Positions 1 through 9,078 of a stretch of 33,046 bases of DNA are shown here, in pieces; the first letter of the stretch is position 1, and each line of letters opens with the position of its first letter. Origin of the DNA: Flavobacteriales bacterium (lineage in GTDB: Bacteria; Bacteroidota; Bacteroidia; Flavobacteriales; BACL11). Where the stretch lies: NCBI GenBank assembly GCA_012960805.1, contig DUAO01000026.1, forward strand, positions 1 through 33,046. The letters are read 5' to 3'. The notes beneath the pieces are model-generated. The model saw only the letters and a program-made list of their open reading frames with translations. It ran no database searches and was not told the DNA's origin. The position numbers and the translations under genes were made by a program.

Positions 1-62
1 ACTATAAATATTAGTCCTACTACTCCCATTACCATTACCTTAGGCAATCCCTGATTTTCCAT
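1..62 (-). CDS. Partial gene cut by the left window edge; small probable membrane protein
   Basis: Reading the minus strand from the ATG at 62 gives an uninterrupted frame of 20 codons that runs off the window. It begins MENQGLPKVMVMG and becomes hydrophobic (VVGLIFI), which suggests an N-terminal membrane segment. It lies 13 bases downstream of the DUF6340 lipoprotein stop and on the same strand, so it is probably the last visible gene of that run. The frame is too short for a family call. It is absent from the ORF track because it is truncated. Confidence 0.5.
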   Translation of the reverse strand, partial: MENQGLPKVMVMGVVGLIFI

Positions 63-75
63 AATTCTTTGTTTT

Positions 76-1110
76 TTAGTTATTTAATTGCTGTTTAAGT
101 TTTTCTTCATTCTTTTTGCGAATATGCAAAACATTTATATATCTATACGCTTTTTTCTCTCCTAATTTTTCCGATTTACTTGCCCATTCGATTGCAGTAT
201 CTAATCCTCCTTTTATTTCTGAAGCAATAGCCATATTATAAGCTGATCTTCTAGCAATCTTATCATCAGGATTATTTACTAAATCCTTCCAAATTTCAAT
301 TGCAGCATCCCAATCTCCACTTTTTACATATGATTTTGCTAATTTTAAATCATCTGACTTACCGGTATAATAAGTTCTACTTACTTTTATCCACATTGGA
401 GAAATACGGAACCCATATTGCTTTCCAGCAAATAAACCTGACTCTTGAATTGCTCTTCTTTTTGATGGTAAGTTCAGTTGAGCTTCTTCAGGATTATTTC
501 CCCAAGCAGTAAACTCTTTAACTTCTGTAAATTTATTTTCATCAATAATCTGTTTTTTATTTACATCATATATTCGCCAGCCCGATTCCACATTCATAGT
601 AAGTATAGCAGGATAACGCAATTCTTTTATTTTTATTTTTTTTACTTTTCGTGTACGAGTAACAGGAGCACCAAGTCTAATCCAGGAATCAGAATCAAAT
701 GTTTCCAATACCAATAATGCATCACTATCATATGACCCGCAAAGACTCTTTACTTCATTCCAGTCCAAAGGAATAGGGAAAGCAGAAGTGCCTGTTCCCT
801 TTAACTCAATTCCATCTATATTTTTCAAAGTAAATCGTTCAGAATTAGTAAGCATATTTACAAGTCCATCAACACAATATTCCGCACCCTTTCTATCCGC
901 ACCAATTCCCTCTCCACTAATCAAACCTTCTACAATGTTTCCTGCTAAATTATCTTTTGATGGACGCGACCTATTAACAACAACTACATTCTGTATATCT
1001 TGAGAGACAGTGATGTCGGCAGGCCTTTGTATATTTACCAGTACAGATGATGTAGTGCAAGCACTTAATCCTGCGACAATTAACAATCCAAAAAATAATT
1101 TTTTAAGCAT
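76..1110 (-). CDS. DUF6340-type lipoprotein with C-terminal TPR-like region
   Basis: The 344-residue protein starts with a lipoprotein signal peptide (MLKKLFFGLLIVAGLSAC, lipobox LSAC), so it should be lipid-anchored after cleavage before Cys18. The middle part resembles the Bacteroidota DUF6340 family, including the 'ADRKGAEYC' and 'VESGWRIYD' stretches. Residues from about 250 to the end look like TPR helices ('AKSYVKSGDWDAAIEIWKDL...NPDDKIARRSAYNMAIASE'). The molecular function is unknown. TPR segments suggest a protein-binding role at the cell envelope. The gene begins six bases after the stop of the upstream VWA gene, so the two are probably co-transcribed. The family call is from memory of the sequence pattern. 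Confidence 0.75.
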   Translation of the reverse strand: MLKKLFFGLLIVAGLSACTTSSVLVNIQRPADITVSQDIQNVVVVNRSRPSKDNLAGNIVEGLISGEGIGADRKGAEYCVDGLVNMLTNSERFTLKNIDGIELKGTGTSAFPIPLDWNEVKSLCGSYDSDALLVLETFDSDSWIRLGAPVTRTRKVKKIKIKELRYPAILTMNVESGWRIYDVNKKQIIDENKFTEVKEFTAWGNNPEEAQLNLPSKRRAIQESGLFAGKQYGFRISPMWIKVSRTYYTGKSDDLKLAKSYVKSGDWDAAIEIWKDLVNNPDDKIARRSAYNMAIASEIKGGLDTAIEWASKSEKLGEKKAYRYINVLHIRKKNEEKLKQQLNN

Positions 1111-1116
1111 ACTCCC

Positions 1117-3126
1117 TTAAATTAATCCATTATACTTTCTTAGAAACCATTCCAAAGAAATAAAGGACAGCAAACTTAATAAAATCCAAGGAATATTAAT
1201 GATTCCTTTTAACTTTTCTTCTGTACTAATACGATTGTGATTGTTTTTACTTTGCTTAATAGCAGCTACAATTTTATCCGTTTGATTAGGATAAAACAAT
1301 GCTCCACCACTAATATTAGCCAATTGATACAATAACTTATGATTTGCCACAGTATATAATTGTTCCAATTGAATGGCTTTAACATCAAAACTTCCTTTTT
1401 TCAGCATTTCACTCCCTTTTACTTTGGCTAAAAAAGTATATTTTCCTACATCAAGAACCCCTACACTTAAGCTGTATTTAGTTCCCGATTTAGAAAATTC
1501 ATAATTAAAATTTTCGCCTTTTTCATTTGAGATTATTAGTTCGACTTCTTTATTGTTTACTAGCTCATAACTCTCATTATAAAGAGCTGCCTCAAAAGAA
1601 ATATTCTCATTTTCAGCAATTTGTTTTTTATAATTTACCCTGAATTTACTTTTATCTTTTAACAACACAAGGTATTGGGTTAGCTTAGAAAATATCTCAT
1701 TAAAAGCATCATTATTCTTGGCTATAGCATAGTCATGCAATTTCCATTTCCAAAAACCTTCTGCTGTAACAAAAGCCATTTTCCTGTCCTTCTGTTCATC
1801 TAGAATAATTACAGGGTTGTTAGTGATTTGCCCTCCAATTTCTTGAAATAATACTGTCACTGCACCCATCTGTAAAGTATATTTTCCAAAAGGAGAATAC
1901 AATGGCGGAGCCTCATCCAAAAGATTTAATAAATCAGGTGAAAAAGTAAAATTAGTAAAACTTTCATTTTTGATTGCTCGCGCCTCTTCTTGCCCTGATC
2001 TACTTCTAAAACTAAACACTGAAGTAAATTGCCTGAAAACATCTTGCTGCATATTAAAAACAAGCAGTGGTATTTTTGATTTTTTTATTACATTTACAAT
2101 AGAAGTATTTTCTTTCACACCAAAAAGCACTAGCAATTGATAGGCCTCAATATTTCCTTTAAAATCATTAACATCAACTTGCTCCAAGGCATAGTTTTTA
2201 TTCTTTTCAACTGCACTTGTATAAGCTGTTATATCAGGATGAGACCCTTCAGTTAACACTAAAATTTTATAGCGAGAATCAATCACCTCAACATAAGCGG
2301 TATAGCTATTATTTTTTATATTTTTTTCATCTGAAAATTGAGTGACATTAATAGTATAATGTTGCAATCCAATTGCATCAGCAAGCAACTTTACCTCTAC
2401 TTTTTCAAAAGCATTGCCTGAGGTAATCGCTATTTTTTCACTGTGAATTTTTTTACCATTATTCCAAATATTAACTTGAATGTTTTCCCCGCTACATTTC
2501 TCTGCAGCAATAGCTATTTCCAAAGGAAAAGTATTGCCTAAAAAAGCAATTTCATTTTGTAAAACTTTAGCAATACTTACATCCTTTTTCACATTAGTAT
2601 CGCCTTGAGCAATAGTATAAATTGGATAATTACTTAAATTACTATAAAGCGGATTAGCACCCGTATTATACATGCCATCAGAAGCCAACACCATAGCTGC
2701 TATATGCTGATTCTCAAAACGACTTTTAAAATCCTCAAACAGATTACTGTAATTGGTAAGTAAACCAGTGTTTTCAGTTTTAAATCCTTCATACACCTTA
2801 TCAGCAAAAGAGAATTGATGCACTTCAAAATCAGAAAGTTGCTTAGAGATTTCAGTTAGAAAAAAAGAATCAATAATCGATTCTGAAATATCTTGGGCTA
2901 AAATTACTATGGGTTTTTCTGTTATTTTATGTGTTGATTTTACAATTGGATTCAGCAATAAAACTGCCAAGAACCCAATAAACAAAGTACGAATAGAAAA
3001 AAGAAATACCTTTAATTTATTTGAAGCAAGTAGTCTTTCTTTTCGATATAAAAAAAAAGCATAGCCCAATCCTAATAAAAGGCAAGCTATGGTATACATT
3101 ATTGGTAAATCAGTACTTATATCCAT
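1117..3126 (-). CDS. Membrane-anchored von Willebrand factor A (VWA) domain protein
   Basis: The 669-residue protein has two N-terminal membrane segments (about 10-26 and 41-60), a long soluble region and a C-terminal membrane helix ('INIPWILLSLLSFISLEWFL'). The soluble part begins with a VWA fold. The MIDAS motif DxSxS is present as D79-I-S81-E-S83, and a later 'ASDGMYNTGANP' supplies the expected downstream Asp. The rest resembles the large Bacteroidota membrane proteins that follow a VWA domain with a glutamine-amidotransferase-like or Ig-like region, related to aerotolerance Bat proteins. The role is not established; metal-dependent protein binding on the periplasmic side is likely. It lies 4 bases after fabG and 6 bases before the DUF6340 gene, consistent with one transcript. 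Confidence 0.7.
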   Translation of the reverse strand: MDISTDLPIMYTIACLLLGLGYAFFLYRKERLLASNKLKVFLFSIRTLFIGFLAVLLLNPIVKSTHKITEKPIVILAQDISESIIDSFFLTEISKQLSDFEVHQFSFADKVYEGFKTENTGLLTNYSNLFEDFKSRFENQHIAAMVLASDGMYNTGANPLYSNLSNYPIYTIAQGDTNVKKDVSIAKVLQNEIAFLGNTFPLEIAIAAEKCSGENIQVNIWNNGKKIHSEKIAITSGNAFEKVEVKLLADAIGLQHYTINVTQFSDEKNIKNNSYTAYVEVIDSRYKILVLTEGSHPDITAYTSAVEKNKNYALEQVDVNDFKGNIEAYQLLVLFGVKENTSIVNVIKKSKIPLLVFNMQQDVFRQFTSVFSFRSRSGQEEARAIKNESFTNFTFSPDLLNLLDEAPPLYSPFGKYTLQMGAVTVLFQEIGGQITNNPVIILDEQKDRKMAFVTAEGFWKWKLHDYAIAKNNDAFNEIFSKLTQYLVLLKDKSKFRVNYKKQIAENENISFEAALYNESYELVNNKEVELIISNEKGENFNYEFSKSGTKYSLSVGVLDVGKYTFLAKVKGSEMLKKGSFDVKAIQLEQLYTVANHKLLYQLANISGGALFYPNQTDKIVAAIKQSKNNHNRISTEEKLKGIINIPWILLSLLSFISLEWFLRKYNGLI

Positions 3127-3130
3127 CTAT

Positions 3131-3877
3131 TTAGGTAAGCATACCTCCACAAACATTCAGCACTTGCCCTGTAACATAAGCTGACATATCTGATGCCAAA
3201 AACAAAGTAGCGTTTGCAATATCATCAGGAGTTCCTACTCTTTTTAATGGCACTTGATCTCTCCATTCTTGAACTACTTCTTCACCCAAAGCTTCCGTCA
3301 TTTCAGTTTCAATAAAACCAGGTGCAATAGAATTACATCTAATATTTCTGGAGCCTAACTCTAATGCTGTGGATTTTGTAAATCCGTTAATTGCTGCTTT
3401 GGAAGCTGAATAATTAGCTTGCCCAGCATTTCCTTTTACCCCAACAACTGAGCTCATATTAATAATAGAACCTTTTCTTTGTTTTAGCATAGTGGGTAAA
3501 ACAGCCTTTGTCATATTAAATACTGACTTCATATTGACATCCATCACGCTATCAAAATCTTCTTCTGACATACGCATAATCAGTCCATCTTTTGTTATTC
3601 CTGCATTGTTTACCAATACATCAATAGAGCCAAATTCCTCCATTACATCAACAGCTAATTGTTGTGCCGCCTCAAAATTAGATGCATCCGACTTATAACC
3701 TTTGGCTTTACAGCCATTTGCAGCAAGCTCTAATTCCAAAGTTTTTGCTTTCTTATCAGATGAACGATAGGTAAAAGCGATATTTGCTCCTTGGCTTGCA
3801 AACACCTCAGCAATTCCTTTTCCTATACCTCTGCTAGCTCCTGTTATAATGACATTTTTGCCTTCTAATAATTTCAT
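3131..3877 (-). CDS. fabG: 3-oxoacyl-[acyl-carrier-protein] reductase
   Basis: This is a 248-residue short-chain dehydrogenase of the usual FabG length. It has the cofactor motif TGASRGIG (residues 12-19), NNAG (90-93) and the catalytic Ser143, Tyr156-xxx-Lys160 set ('YSASK'). It reduces 3-oxoacyl-ACP with NADPH in fatty acid elongation in the cytoplasm. The C-terminus 'ATLFLASDMSAYVTGQVLNVCGGM' is typical of FabG and not of the more divergent reductases. A TAnnTTTG promoter box lies in the 42-base gap after priA, so fabG can be expressed independently. The VWA gene follows 4 bases downstream. Confidence 0.93.
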   Translation of the reverse strand: MKLLEGKNVIITGASRGIGKGIAEVFASQGANIAFTYRSSDKKAKTLELELAANGCKAKGYKSDASNFEAAQQLAVDVMEEFGSIDVLVNNAGITKDGLIMRMSEEDFDSVMDVNMKSVFNMTKAVLPTMLKQRKGSIINMSSVVGVKGNAGQANYSASKAAINGFTKSTALELGSRNIRCNSIAPGFIETEMTEALGEEVVQEWRDQVPLKRVGTPDDIANATLFLASDMSAYVTGQVLNVCGGMLT

Positions 3878-3899
3878 AGTTATTATTATTTTAAGAATT

Positions 3900-3907
3900 C
3901 AAAGATA
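3900..3907 (-). promoter_or_regulatory. Putative -7 promoter box (TATCTTTG) for fabG
   Basis: The minus strand reads TATCTTTG, an exact match to the Bacteroidota TAnnTTTG element, 22 bases before the fabG start. I see no clear -33 TTG partner, so this is a partial promoter match. Confidence 0.5.
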
Positions 3908-3919
3908 AAAAAAGCTACA

Positions 3920-6364
3920 TTAAACTGGGTCAACATCCAAAATAAAACGAACAGCTTTAAAATCAGGATGTTCCTGCATACGCCCAACTATAGTTTGTAA
4001 AATATTTTTGGCTTCCACTACAGAGCCTTCCTGTTCAATTTTCAGCAGTACATTTTTATGGTAATAATTCCGTATCCTAGATATTGCAGGGTATTCTGGG
4101 CCCAATACTCTATTGCCAAAACTTTTGCGCAATAAGCTAGCCAAACCATCAGCAGCAACATCCAATTTTCTTTGGTTTTTATGTTTTAAAGTAATTCCTA
4201 TAAGTCGGTTGTAAGGCGGGTAATTAAAAAGTTTTCTTTCTTCTATCTGCTGATCAATAAAACTGGCATAATCATTTGCCTTCAGTAATCGAAACATCTT
4301 GTTCTCCTGATCATAAGTTTGTACCAATACCTTTCCCTGAGCGCCTTTACGCCCCGCCCTGCCTGCAACTTGCATCATCAACTGAAAAGCCCTTTCATAA
4401 GCTCTAAAATCAGGAAAATGCAACATACTATCGGCATTCAAAATACCCACCAAAGCCACATTATCAAAATCAAGTCCTTTGGTAACCATTTGTGTACCCA
4501 CCAATATATCAATCCTCCCCTGCTCAAAATCAGTAATTATCATCTGATGGGCATTTTTCCCTCTGGTGGTGTCATAATCCATACGCTTAGTTATATACTC
4601 AGGAAGTAATGCTCTCAAACTCTCCTCAATCTGCTCTGTTCCAAAGCCTTTATCCTCAAAATCATTCGCACTACAACTCGGGCAAACTTCAGGTAGTTTT
4701 TCGGTATAACCACAATAATGACACTTTAGATGATTGTTCCATTTATGATAAGTAAGGCTCACATCACAACTATTACAATTTGGGGTGTATGCGCAAGTTC
4801 CACAACTCAGCACTGGAGAATACCCTCTTCTGTTCTGAAACAAGATCACTTGTTTCCCTGCTGATAAAGTTTGTTCAATAGAAGTCAGTATTTCTGGAGA
4901 AAACTGATACTTCATTTGTTTTTTCAGATGCGCCTTACGGATATCTATTGTTTGGATTTTTGGAGGAGCAATACCCTGATAGCGAGTATGCATTTCAACT
5001 AATGCGTATTTACCTATTTTGGCATTGTAATAGCTTTCCACACAAGGAGTTGCTGAACCCAACAGCACTTTTGCTTTATGTAAATTGGCCAAATAAATAG
5101 CCGCATCACGAGCATGATATCTTGGTGCTGGCTGATGTTGTTTAAAAGAAGGATCATGTTCCTCATCAACTATAATCAGTCCTAAATTACTAAAGGGCAA
5201 AAAAAGTGACGACCTTGCCCCTAGCATTATAGGGTATTGCACTTTTTTGTCATTATTTTCTTGTACGGCTTTCCACACCTCTACCCGCTCTGCATTATTA
5301 AGGTGAGAATGGGTAATCCCTACTTTATTGGCAAAATGCTTTTGTAAACGCTTTATAATTTGAGTGGTCAAAGCAATTTCAGGAAGTAGATAAAGCACCT
5401 GTTTTCCTTTTTTTAGTTGCTGTTCAATCAACTTAATATACACCTCTGTTTTACCTGATGAAGTTATCCCATGCAAAAGGCACACTTCTTTTTCAGCAAA
5501 GGAAGTTTCTATTTCTACCAATGCTTTTTGCTGAAAATCAGCCAACTGTTTATCGGGAATTATTTCCTGCTGGGACTGTACTAATCTACTAATTTCCTCT
5601 CTCTTTATTTCAAAAATCTCTTTATTTACCAAAGCGGTAAAAATAGCCCTACTAAAGCCCGTTTTATCTAATACCTGCGCTACTGTCCATTTTTTACTTG
5701 GGTTATTTTGCTGCATTTTCAAATAAGCAGTAACCAATCCCTGTTGTTTATCGGTAAGTTTTGTGTTTTCTAGTTTTTTATAACTAGCAATATAATAGAT
5801 AATGCTAAGCGTTTTTGTTTTGTACTTATCCCGCAAATCTTCTTTTATTTGCACCACCTCTCTTCTTATCAAATCATTAATAAGCGAAAAAACTGACTTA
5901 ATATCTATTAGTTTTGAGATTGCTGATATACTTAATTCGTCTTGATGACTAAGAGCGTTTAACAACAAGACCTCATCCGATTTCAATTCACCCATGTCAC
6001 CATCAAAATCAGGATGAATAATTACTTGCGATTCTGATGCTAACTTTAATGAGGATGGTAAGGCTGCGCTCATTACATCACCTAAATTACACATGTAATA
6101 TTTGGCTATCCAATCCCAAAATTCAAGTTGAACAACATTTACTATTGGAGCTTCATCCAATATTGCCAAAAGTGGTTTGGCCTGATATTCAACAGGTTTT
6201 TTATCGTGAATACGTTTTACTATTGCTGTATATAATTTGCGCGCACCAAATTGCACCACTACCCTTTGCCCTACTAATAAATCATCTTCATCCGTGCAAT
6301 AGGTGAAAGTTCCTTTCAAAGGTAAAGGCAGGATTACATCAATATATTTTGGACTAGTGAACAT
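3920..6364 (-). CDS. priA: Primosomal protein N' (replication restart helicase)
   Basis: PriA is an ATP-dependent 3'-to-5' helicase that reloads the replisome at stalled forks. The N-terminal DNA-binding part ('YIDVILPLPLKGTFTY', 'VGQRVVVQFG') is followed by the helicase core with a Walker A variant (GITSSGKTEVY) and the DEEH box (VDEEHDPSFKQ). A zinc region follows with paired cysteines from 'CGTCAYTPNCNSCD' through 'CHYCG...CPSC', and the core ends with 'QMMQVAGRAGRKG'. The ORF track starts at 6373 on a TTG codon. The ATG at 6364 gives a more normal N-terminus (MFTSPKYIDVI, 814 residues), so I chose it. The length is normal for the family. The promoter is unclear: a one-mismatch box (CATCTTTG on the minus strand) lies just upstream. 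Confidence 0.95.
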   Translation of the reverse strand: MFTSPKYIDVILPLPLKGTFTYCTDEDDLLVGQRVVVQFGARKLYTAIVKRIHDKKPVEYQAKPLLAILDEAPIVNVVQLEFWDWIAKYYMCNLGDVMSAALPSSLKLASESQVIIHPDFDGDMGELKSDEVLLLNALSHQDELSISAISKLIDIKSVFSLINDLIRREVVQIKEDLRDKYKTKTLSIIYYIASYKKLENTKLTDKQQGLVTAYLKMQQNNPSKKWTVAQVLDKTGFSRAIFTALVNKEIFEIKREEISRLVQSQQEIIPDKQLADFQQKALVEIETSFAEKEVCLLHGITSSGKTEVYIKLIEQQLKKGKQVLYLLPEIALTTQIIKRLQKHFANKVGITHSHLNNAERVEVWKAVQENNDKKVQYPIMLGARSSLFLPFSNLGLIIVDEEHDPSFKQHQPAPRYHARDAAIYLANLHKAKVLLGSATPCVESYYNAKIGKYALVEMHTRYQGIAPPKIQTIDIRKAHLKKQMKYQFSPEILTSIEQTLSAGKQVILFQNRRGYSPVLSCGTCAYTPNCNSCDVSLTYHKWNNHLKCHYCGYTEKLPEVCPSCSANDFEDKGFGTEQIEESLRALLPEYITKRMDYDTTRGKNAHQMIITDFEQGRIDILVGTQMVTKGLDFDNVALVGILNADSMLHFPDFRAYERAFQLMMQVAGRAGRKGAQGKVLVQTYDQENKMFRLLKANDYASFIDQQIEERKLFNYPPYNRLIGITLKHKNQRKLDVAADGLASLLRKSFGNRVLGPEYPAISRIRNYYHKNVLLKIEQEGSVVEAKNILQTIVGRMQEHPDFKAVRFILDVDPV

Positions 6365-6493
6365 GAAAAGCAAAGATGAATATTTTGCGTGAATTTAATT
6401 TTATTTAACATTCTTAATTATAAACAAATTATAAGTATCAGAACTTAATTATATAGTATGAGTGTAATAATACTTAGTCTAAAAAAGAATTCA

Positions 6494-6501
6494 TAAATTT
6501 G
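6494..6501 (+). promoter_or_regulatory. Putative -7 promoter box (TAAATTTG) for the MbnP/MbnH operon
   Basis: An exact TAnnTTTG match lies 22 bases before the start codon of the first MbnP-like gene, in the 159-base divergent gap with priA. No convincing -33 element was found at the expected distance. Confidence 0.55.
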
Positions 6502-6523
6502 ACATCTATAAATAAACAAAATA

Positions 6524-7282
6524 ATGAAAAGGATAATTCTACTTATTTCTGCAATAGCTTTACTATTTACATCTTGTGATAAAGACCCTATTCCTACTTA
6601 TTTAACTATACACTTTACTCATACGGTTGATGGAATACCCTTAGAACTTACTACAACCAATTCAGAATTACCATATACTAATGCTGCAGGACAAAACTAT
6701 AATATTAAAACATTACAATATCTAGTTTCAAACTTTCAAATGCATGGTGATTTTGGAGGATTTTATGAAGAAAAAGTGTATTTTGTAGATGCTGCTATCC
6801 CTTCAACATTAAAAATAGAACTTGGAGAATTAACAAATAATAGTAGTCATGATGATTTACAGTTTAATATTGGTGTTCCTCATAATATGAATATAAGTAA
6901 TAATTATGTAAATGAGGATTTTCACACCACTATGGCTTGGCCAGATATGATGGGTGGTGGTTATCATTATATGATTTTAGAAGGCAATTTTGATAATGAC
7001 ACTACTTTTTACAATACACATACTGGTGGCTTCATTCCAGGATGGATTTCTAGAGGAATTGGAATCAGGGAAGGTTGCCCAAGTTTTGACATGATTAATT
7101 TCAATGTAGATGATGAATTAGGTAATGTTGAAATTACACTTAATATGGAGCTTAATAAATGGTATAATTCTCCTGATATTATAAGTTTAACTTCTGATGG
7201 AATCATGGGAAATGACAGCATACAAGCCATTTTGATGAATAATGGCTCATGTATATTTTCAAATTCTGTAGTTTATGAATAG
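6524..7282 (+). CDS. MbnP-like lipoprotein, paralogue 1 (probable copper-binding protein)
   Basis: The 252-residue protein has a lipoprotein signal (MKRIILLISAIALLFTSC, lipobox FTSC). The mature part resembles the MbnP family, with 'FTHTVDG' at 31-37, 'NAAGQNYNIKTLQYLVSNF' and 'AWPDMMGGGYHYMILEGNF'. MbnP proteins bind copper, and in studied members one Trp is oxidised to kynurenine by the di-haem partner MbnH. Trp139 sits in the block shared with the next gene ('WPxxMGGGYHYM') and is my candidate for that residue by position only. His33, His148 and His166 are shared with paralogue 2 and could be metal ligands. The gene is first in an operon and its 3' end overlaps the next gene by 8 bases, which suggests translational coupling. 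Confidence 0.75.
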   Translation: MKRIILLISAIALLFTSCDKDPIPTYLTIHFTHTVDGIPLELTTTNSELPYTNAAGQNYNIKTLQYLVSNFQMHGDFGGFYEEKVYFVDAAIPSTLKIELGELTNNSSHDDLQFNIGVPHNMNISNNYVNEDFHTTMAWPDMMGGGYHYMILEGNFDNDTTFYNTHTGGFIPGWISRGIGIREGCPSFDMINFNVDDELGNVEITLNMELNKWYNSPDIISLTSDGIMGNDSIQAILMNNGSCIFSNSVVYE

Positions 7283-8045
7283 AATTATTCTCCTTTTAAT
7301 TTTTAGCATCCTACTTTACGCTTGTAAAAAAGAAGAAGGCTGTACTGATTTTTCGGCCACAAATTATAATGCAGATGCAGAAGAAGATGATGGTTCGTGT
7401 AAATATAATTTATCACTAAGTTTCACCCATACTGTTGATGGAAATGCATTAGAAACAGATCAAATGATATATTCAAATACATCTGGTCAAAATTATAGCG
7501 TGCAAACATTAAGATATTTACTATCATATATTACACTTCATTCAGCAAATGGCACTAGTACTCTTTTGGATGAAGTGCACTTTATAACCATCTCTGACCC
7601 TTCAACCTTTAATTTAAATATTCAAGATCTAAATAGCGCTAATTATACCGCCATATCATTTACAATGGGATTAGATTCTCTGAAAAATATTACTAATAAT
7701 TATTTGAATGAAAGTTTCTTTCCGTCATTTTCTTGGCCAAACTTTATGGGAGGTGGATATCATTATATGCAGTTAGAAGGAGATTATACTACTGCTTTTC
7801 AAGGATATGCAACACATACCGGAGGGACAGATGGATTAGATTTCTCATTTACTAAGAACTTTCCTATAGCAATAAATACACAAAATGCTAGTGTAATAAT
7901 CAATATGGAAATCAATAATTGGTACTCTAACCCTAATACAATTAGCCTTACAACTGATGGAATAATGGATAGTGCAAACAAGCAATCTCTATTACAAGCT
8001 AATGGAATTGCTGATGTATTTTCTGTTTTTTACGCTATTCAATAA
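7275..8045 (+). CDS. MbnP-like lipoprotein, paralogue 2, with an N-terminal GCTD...DDGSC motif
   Basis: The 256-residue protein has a lipobox (LLYAC, Cys17), then a short insert 'GCTDFSATNYNADAEEDDGSC' before the MbnP-like domain. That insert is a recurrent module of Bacteroidota surface proteins and is missing from paralogue 1. The main domain aligns with paralogue 1 along its length: 'FTHTVDG', 'GQNYSVQTLRYLLSY', 'SWPNFMGGGYHYMQLEGDY', 'THTGG' and a final 'TTDGIMDS'. Trp154 is the counterpart of Trp139. The gene overlaps the previous one by 8 bases and shares TAATG with the peroxidase gene that follows. Tandem duplication followed by divergence is the simplest origin. Copper binding is inferred from the family. 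Confidence 0.75.
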   Translation: MNRIILLLIFSILLYACKKEEGCTDFSATNYNADAEEDDGSCKYNLSLSFTHTVDGNALETDQMIYSNTSGQNYSVQTLRYLLSYITLHSANGTSTLLDEVHFITISDPSTFNLNIQDLNSANYTAISFTMGLDSLKNITNNYLNESFFPSFSWPNFMGGGYHYMQLEGDYTTAFQGYATHTGGTDGLDFSFTKNFPIAINTQNASVIINMEINNWYSNPNTISLTTDGIMDSANKQSLLQANGIADVFSVFYAIQ

Positions 8046-9067
8046 TGAAAGAAAAAGCATTACTTCTACTTGCTTCCGTCCTGCTCTTTGCTTGCAAAAA
8101 AGATTTAGCACCCATGTTTTTTAGCACTACATCTTTTATAATTGAAACACCTTCTGGATTTCCGAATATGAATATCCCTTCCAATAATCCAATGACAGTT
8201 GAAGGTGTAGCTCTAGGAGAAAAGTTATTCCATGACAAAATATTAAGTGGCAATGGAATGCAGGCTTGTGCAAGCTGTCATTTGCAATCTGCTGCATTTA
8301 GTGATACTAATCAATTTAGTGCTGGAATTGATGGTTTTTTTGGTGATAGAAATGCATCAACTATTATAAATGCTGGATGGAATAATTTTAATTTTTGGGA
8401 TGGCAGAGTAGCTAGCTTGGAAAATCAAGCATTTGAACCCGTAGTAAATCCTATTGAAATGAACGATACATGGTTAAATGTTGAGATAAAATTAAATGCA
8501 GATAATGAGTATCCTATACTTTTTAAAAATGCTTTTAATATTGATGATATTGATTCAATACATGTAGTAATGGCAATCGCTCAATTCGAAAGAACATTAA
8601 TATCTGTAAATAGTAAGTTTGATAAATACCTGACAGGGGAAACGCAACTTACTGCTTCTGAGCTTGGTGGCTATGCAATTTTTAATTCAGAAAAAGGAGA
8701 TTGCTTCCATTGTCATGGAACACAGATGTTTATGGATAATTTATTTCATAATAATGGATTAGATCCTGAACCATTTACTGATTTAGGTTTAGGGAAAATT
8801 ACAAATAATGCGTCTGATAATGCAAAATTTAAAACTCCAACATTACGTAATATTGAGTTCTCTGCTCCATATATGCATGATGGAAGATTTTCAACCTTAG
8901 AGGAAGTGGTTGAACATTACAATTCTGGAGGAGAATACTCATTAACTGTTGATCCTTTAATGAAAAAATTAGGAGTTGGTTTACAATTGACAAATCAAGA
9001 AAAGCAAGATTTAGTTGCTTTTTTGAAAACACTTACTGATACTGATTTTATAAGTAGTAAAAAATAA
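8045..9067 (+). CDS. MbnH-like di-haem cytochrome c peroxidase family lipoprotein
   Basis: The 340-residue protein has a lipobox (VLLFAC, Cys17) and two c-type haem motifs: C75-A-S-C78-H79 and C220-F-H-C223-H224. 'YMHDGRFSTLEEVVEHYNSGG' near the C-terminus is the usual distal region of the CcpA/MauG superfamily. 'LFHDKILSGNG' and 'NFWDGRVASLENQA' are also typical. Members next to MbnP genes (MbnH) oxidise a Trp of MbnP to kynurenine, whereas classical members reduce hydrogen peroxide. The location directly after two MbnP-like genes (TAATG overlap) favours the MbnH role. Haem attachment would occur outside the cytoplasmic membrane, where the three lipoproteins would meet. A plain peroxidase remains possible. 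Confidence 0.85.
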   Translation: MKEKALLLLASVLLFACKKDLAPMFFSTTSFIIETPSGFPNMNIPSNNPMTVEGVALGEKLFHDKILSGNGMQACASCHLQSAAFSDTNQFSAGIDGFFGDRNASTIINAGWNNFNFWDGRVASLENQAFEPVVNPIEMNDTWLNVEIKLNADNEYPILFKNAFNIDDIDSIHVVMAIAQFERTLISVNSKFDKYLTGETQLTASELGGYAIFNSEKGDCFHCHGTQMFMDNLFHNNGLDPEPFTDLGLGKITNNASDNAKFKTPTLRNIEFSAPYMHDGRFSTLEEVVEHYNSGGEYSLTVDPLMKKLGVGLQLTNQEKQDLVAFLKTLTDTDFISSKK

Positions 9068-9078
9068 CATTTTTTTAG

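Noticed and set aside
4319-4609. Plus-strand ORFs inside priA, purL, rny and other genes from the ORF track.
   Set aside because: They lie opposite or out of frame within clearly conserved genes and show no family-like sequence of their own.
6365-6373. TTG start for PriA, and likewise the TTG start at 21447 for the receptor.
   Set aside because: An in-frame ATG follows three codons later in both cases with a better N-terminus. The receptor TTG is also part of a promoter box.
6524-9067. A full methanobactin biosynthesis operon around the MbnP/MbnH genes.
   Set aside because: No mbnA precursor, MbnB or MbnC gene is present nearby. The neighbours are priA and an M43 protease with mqnE.
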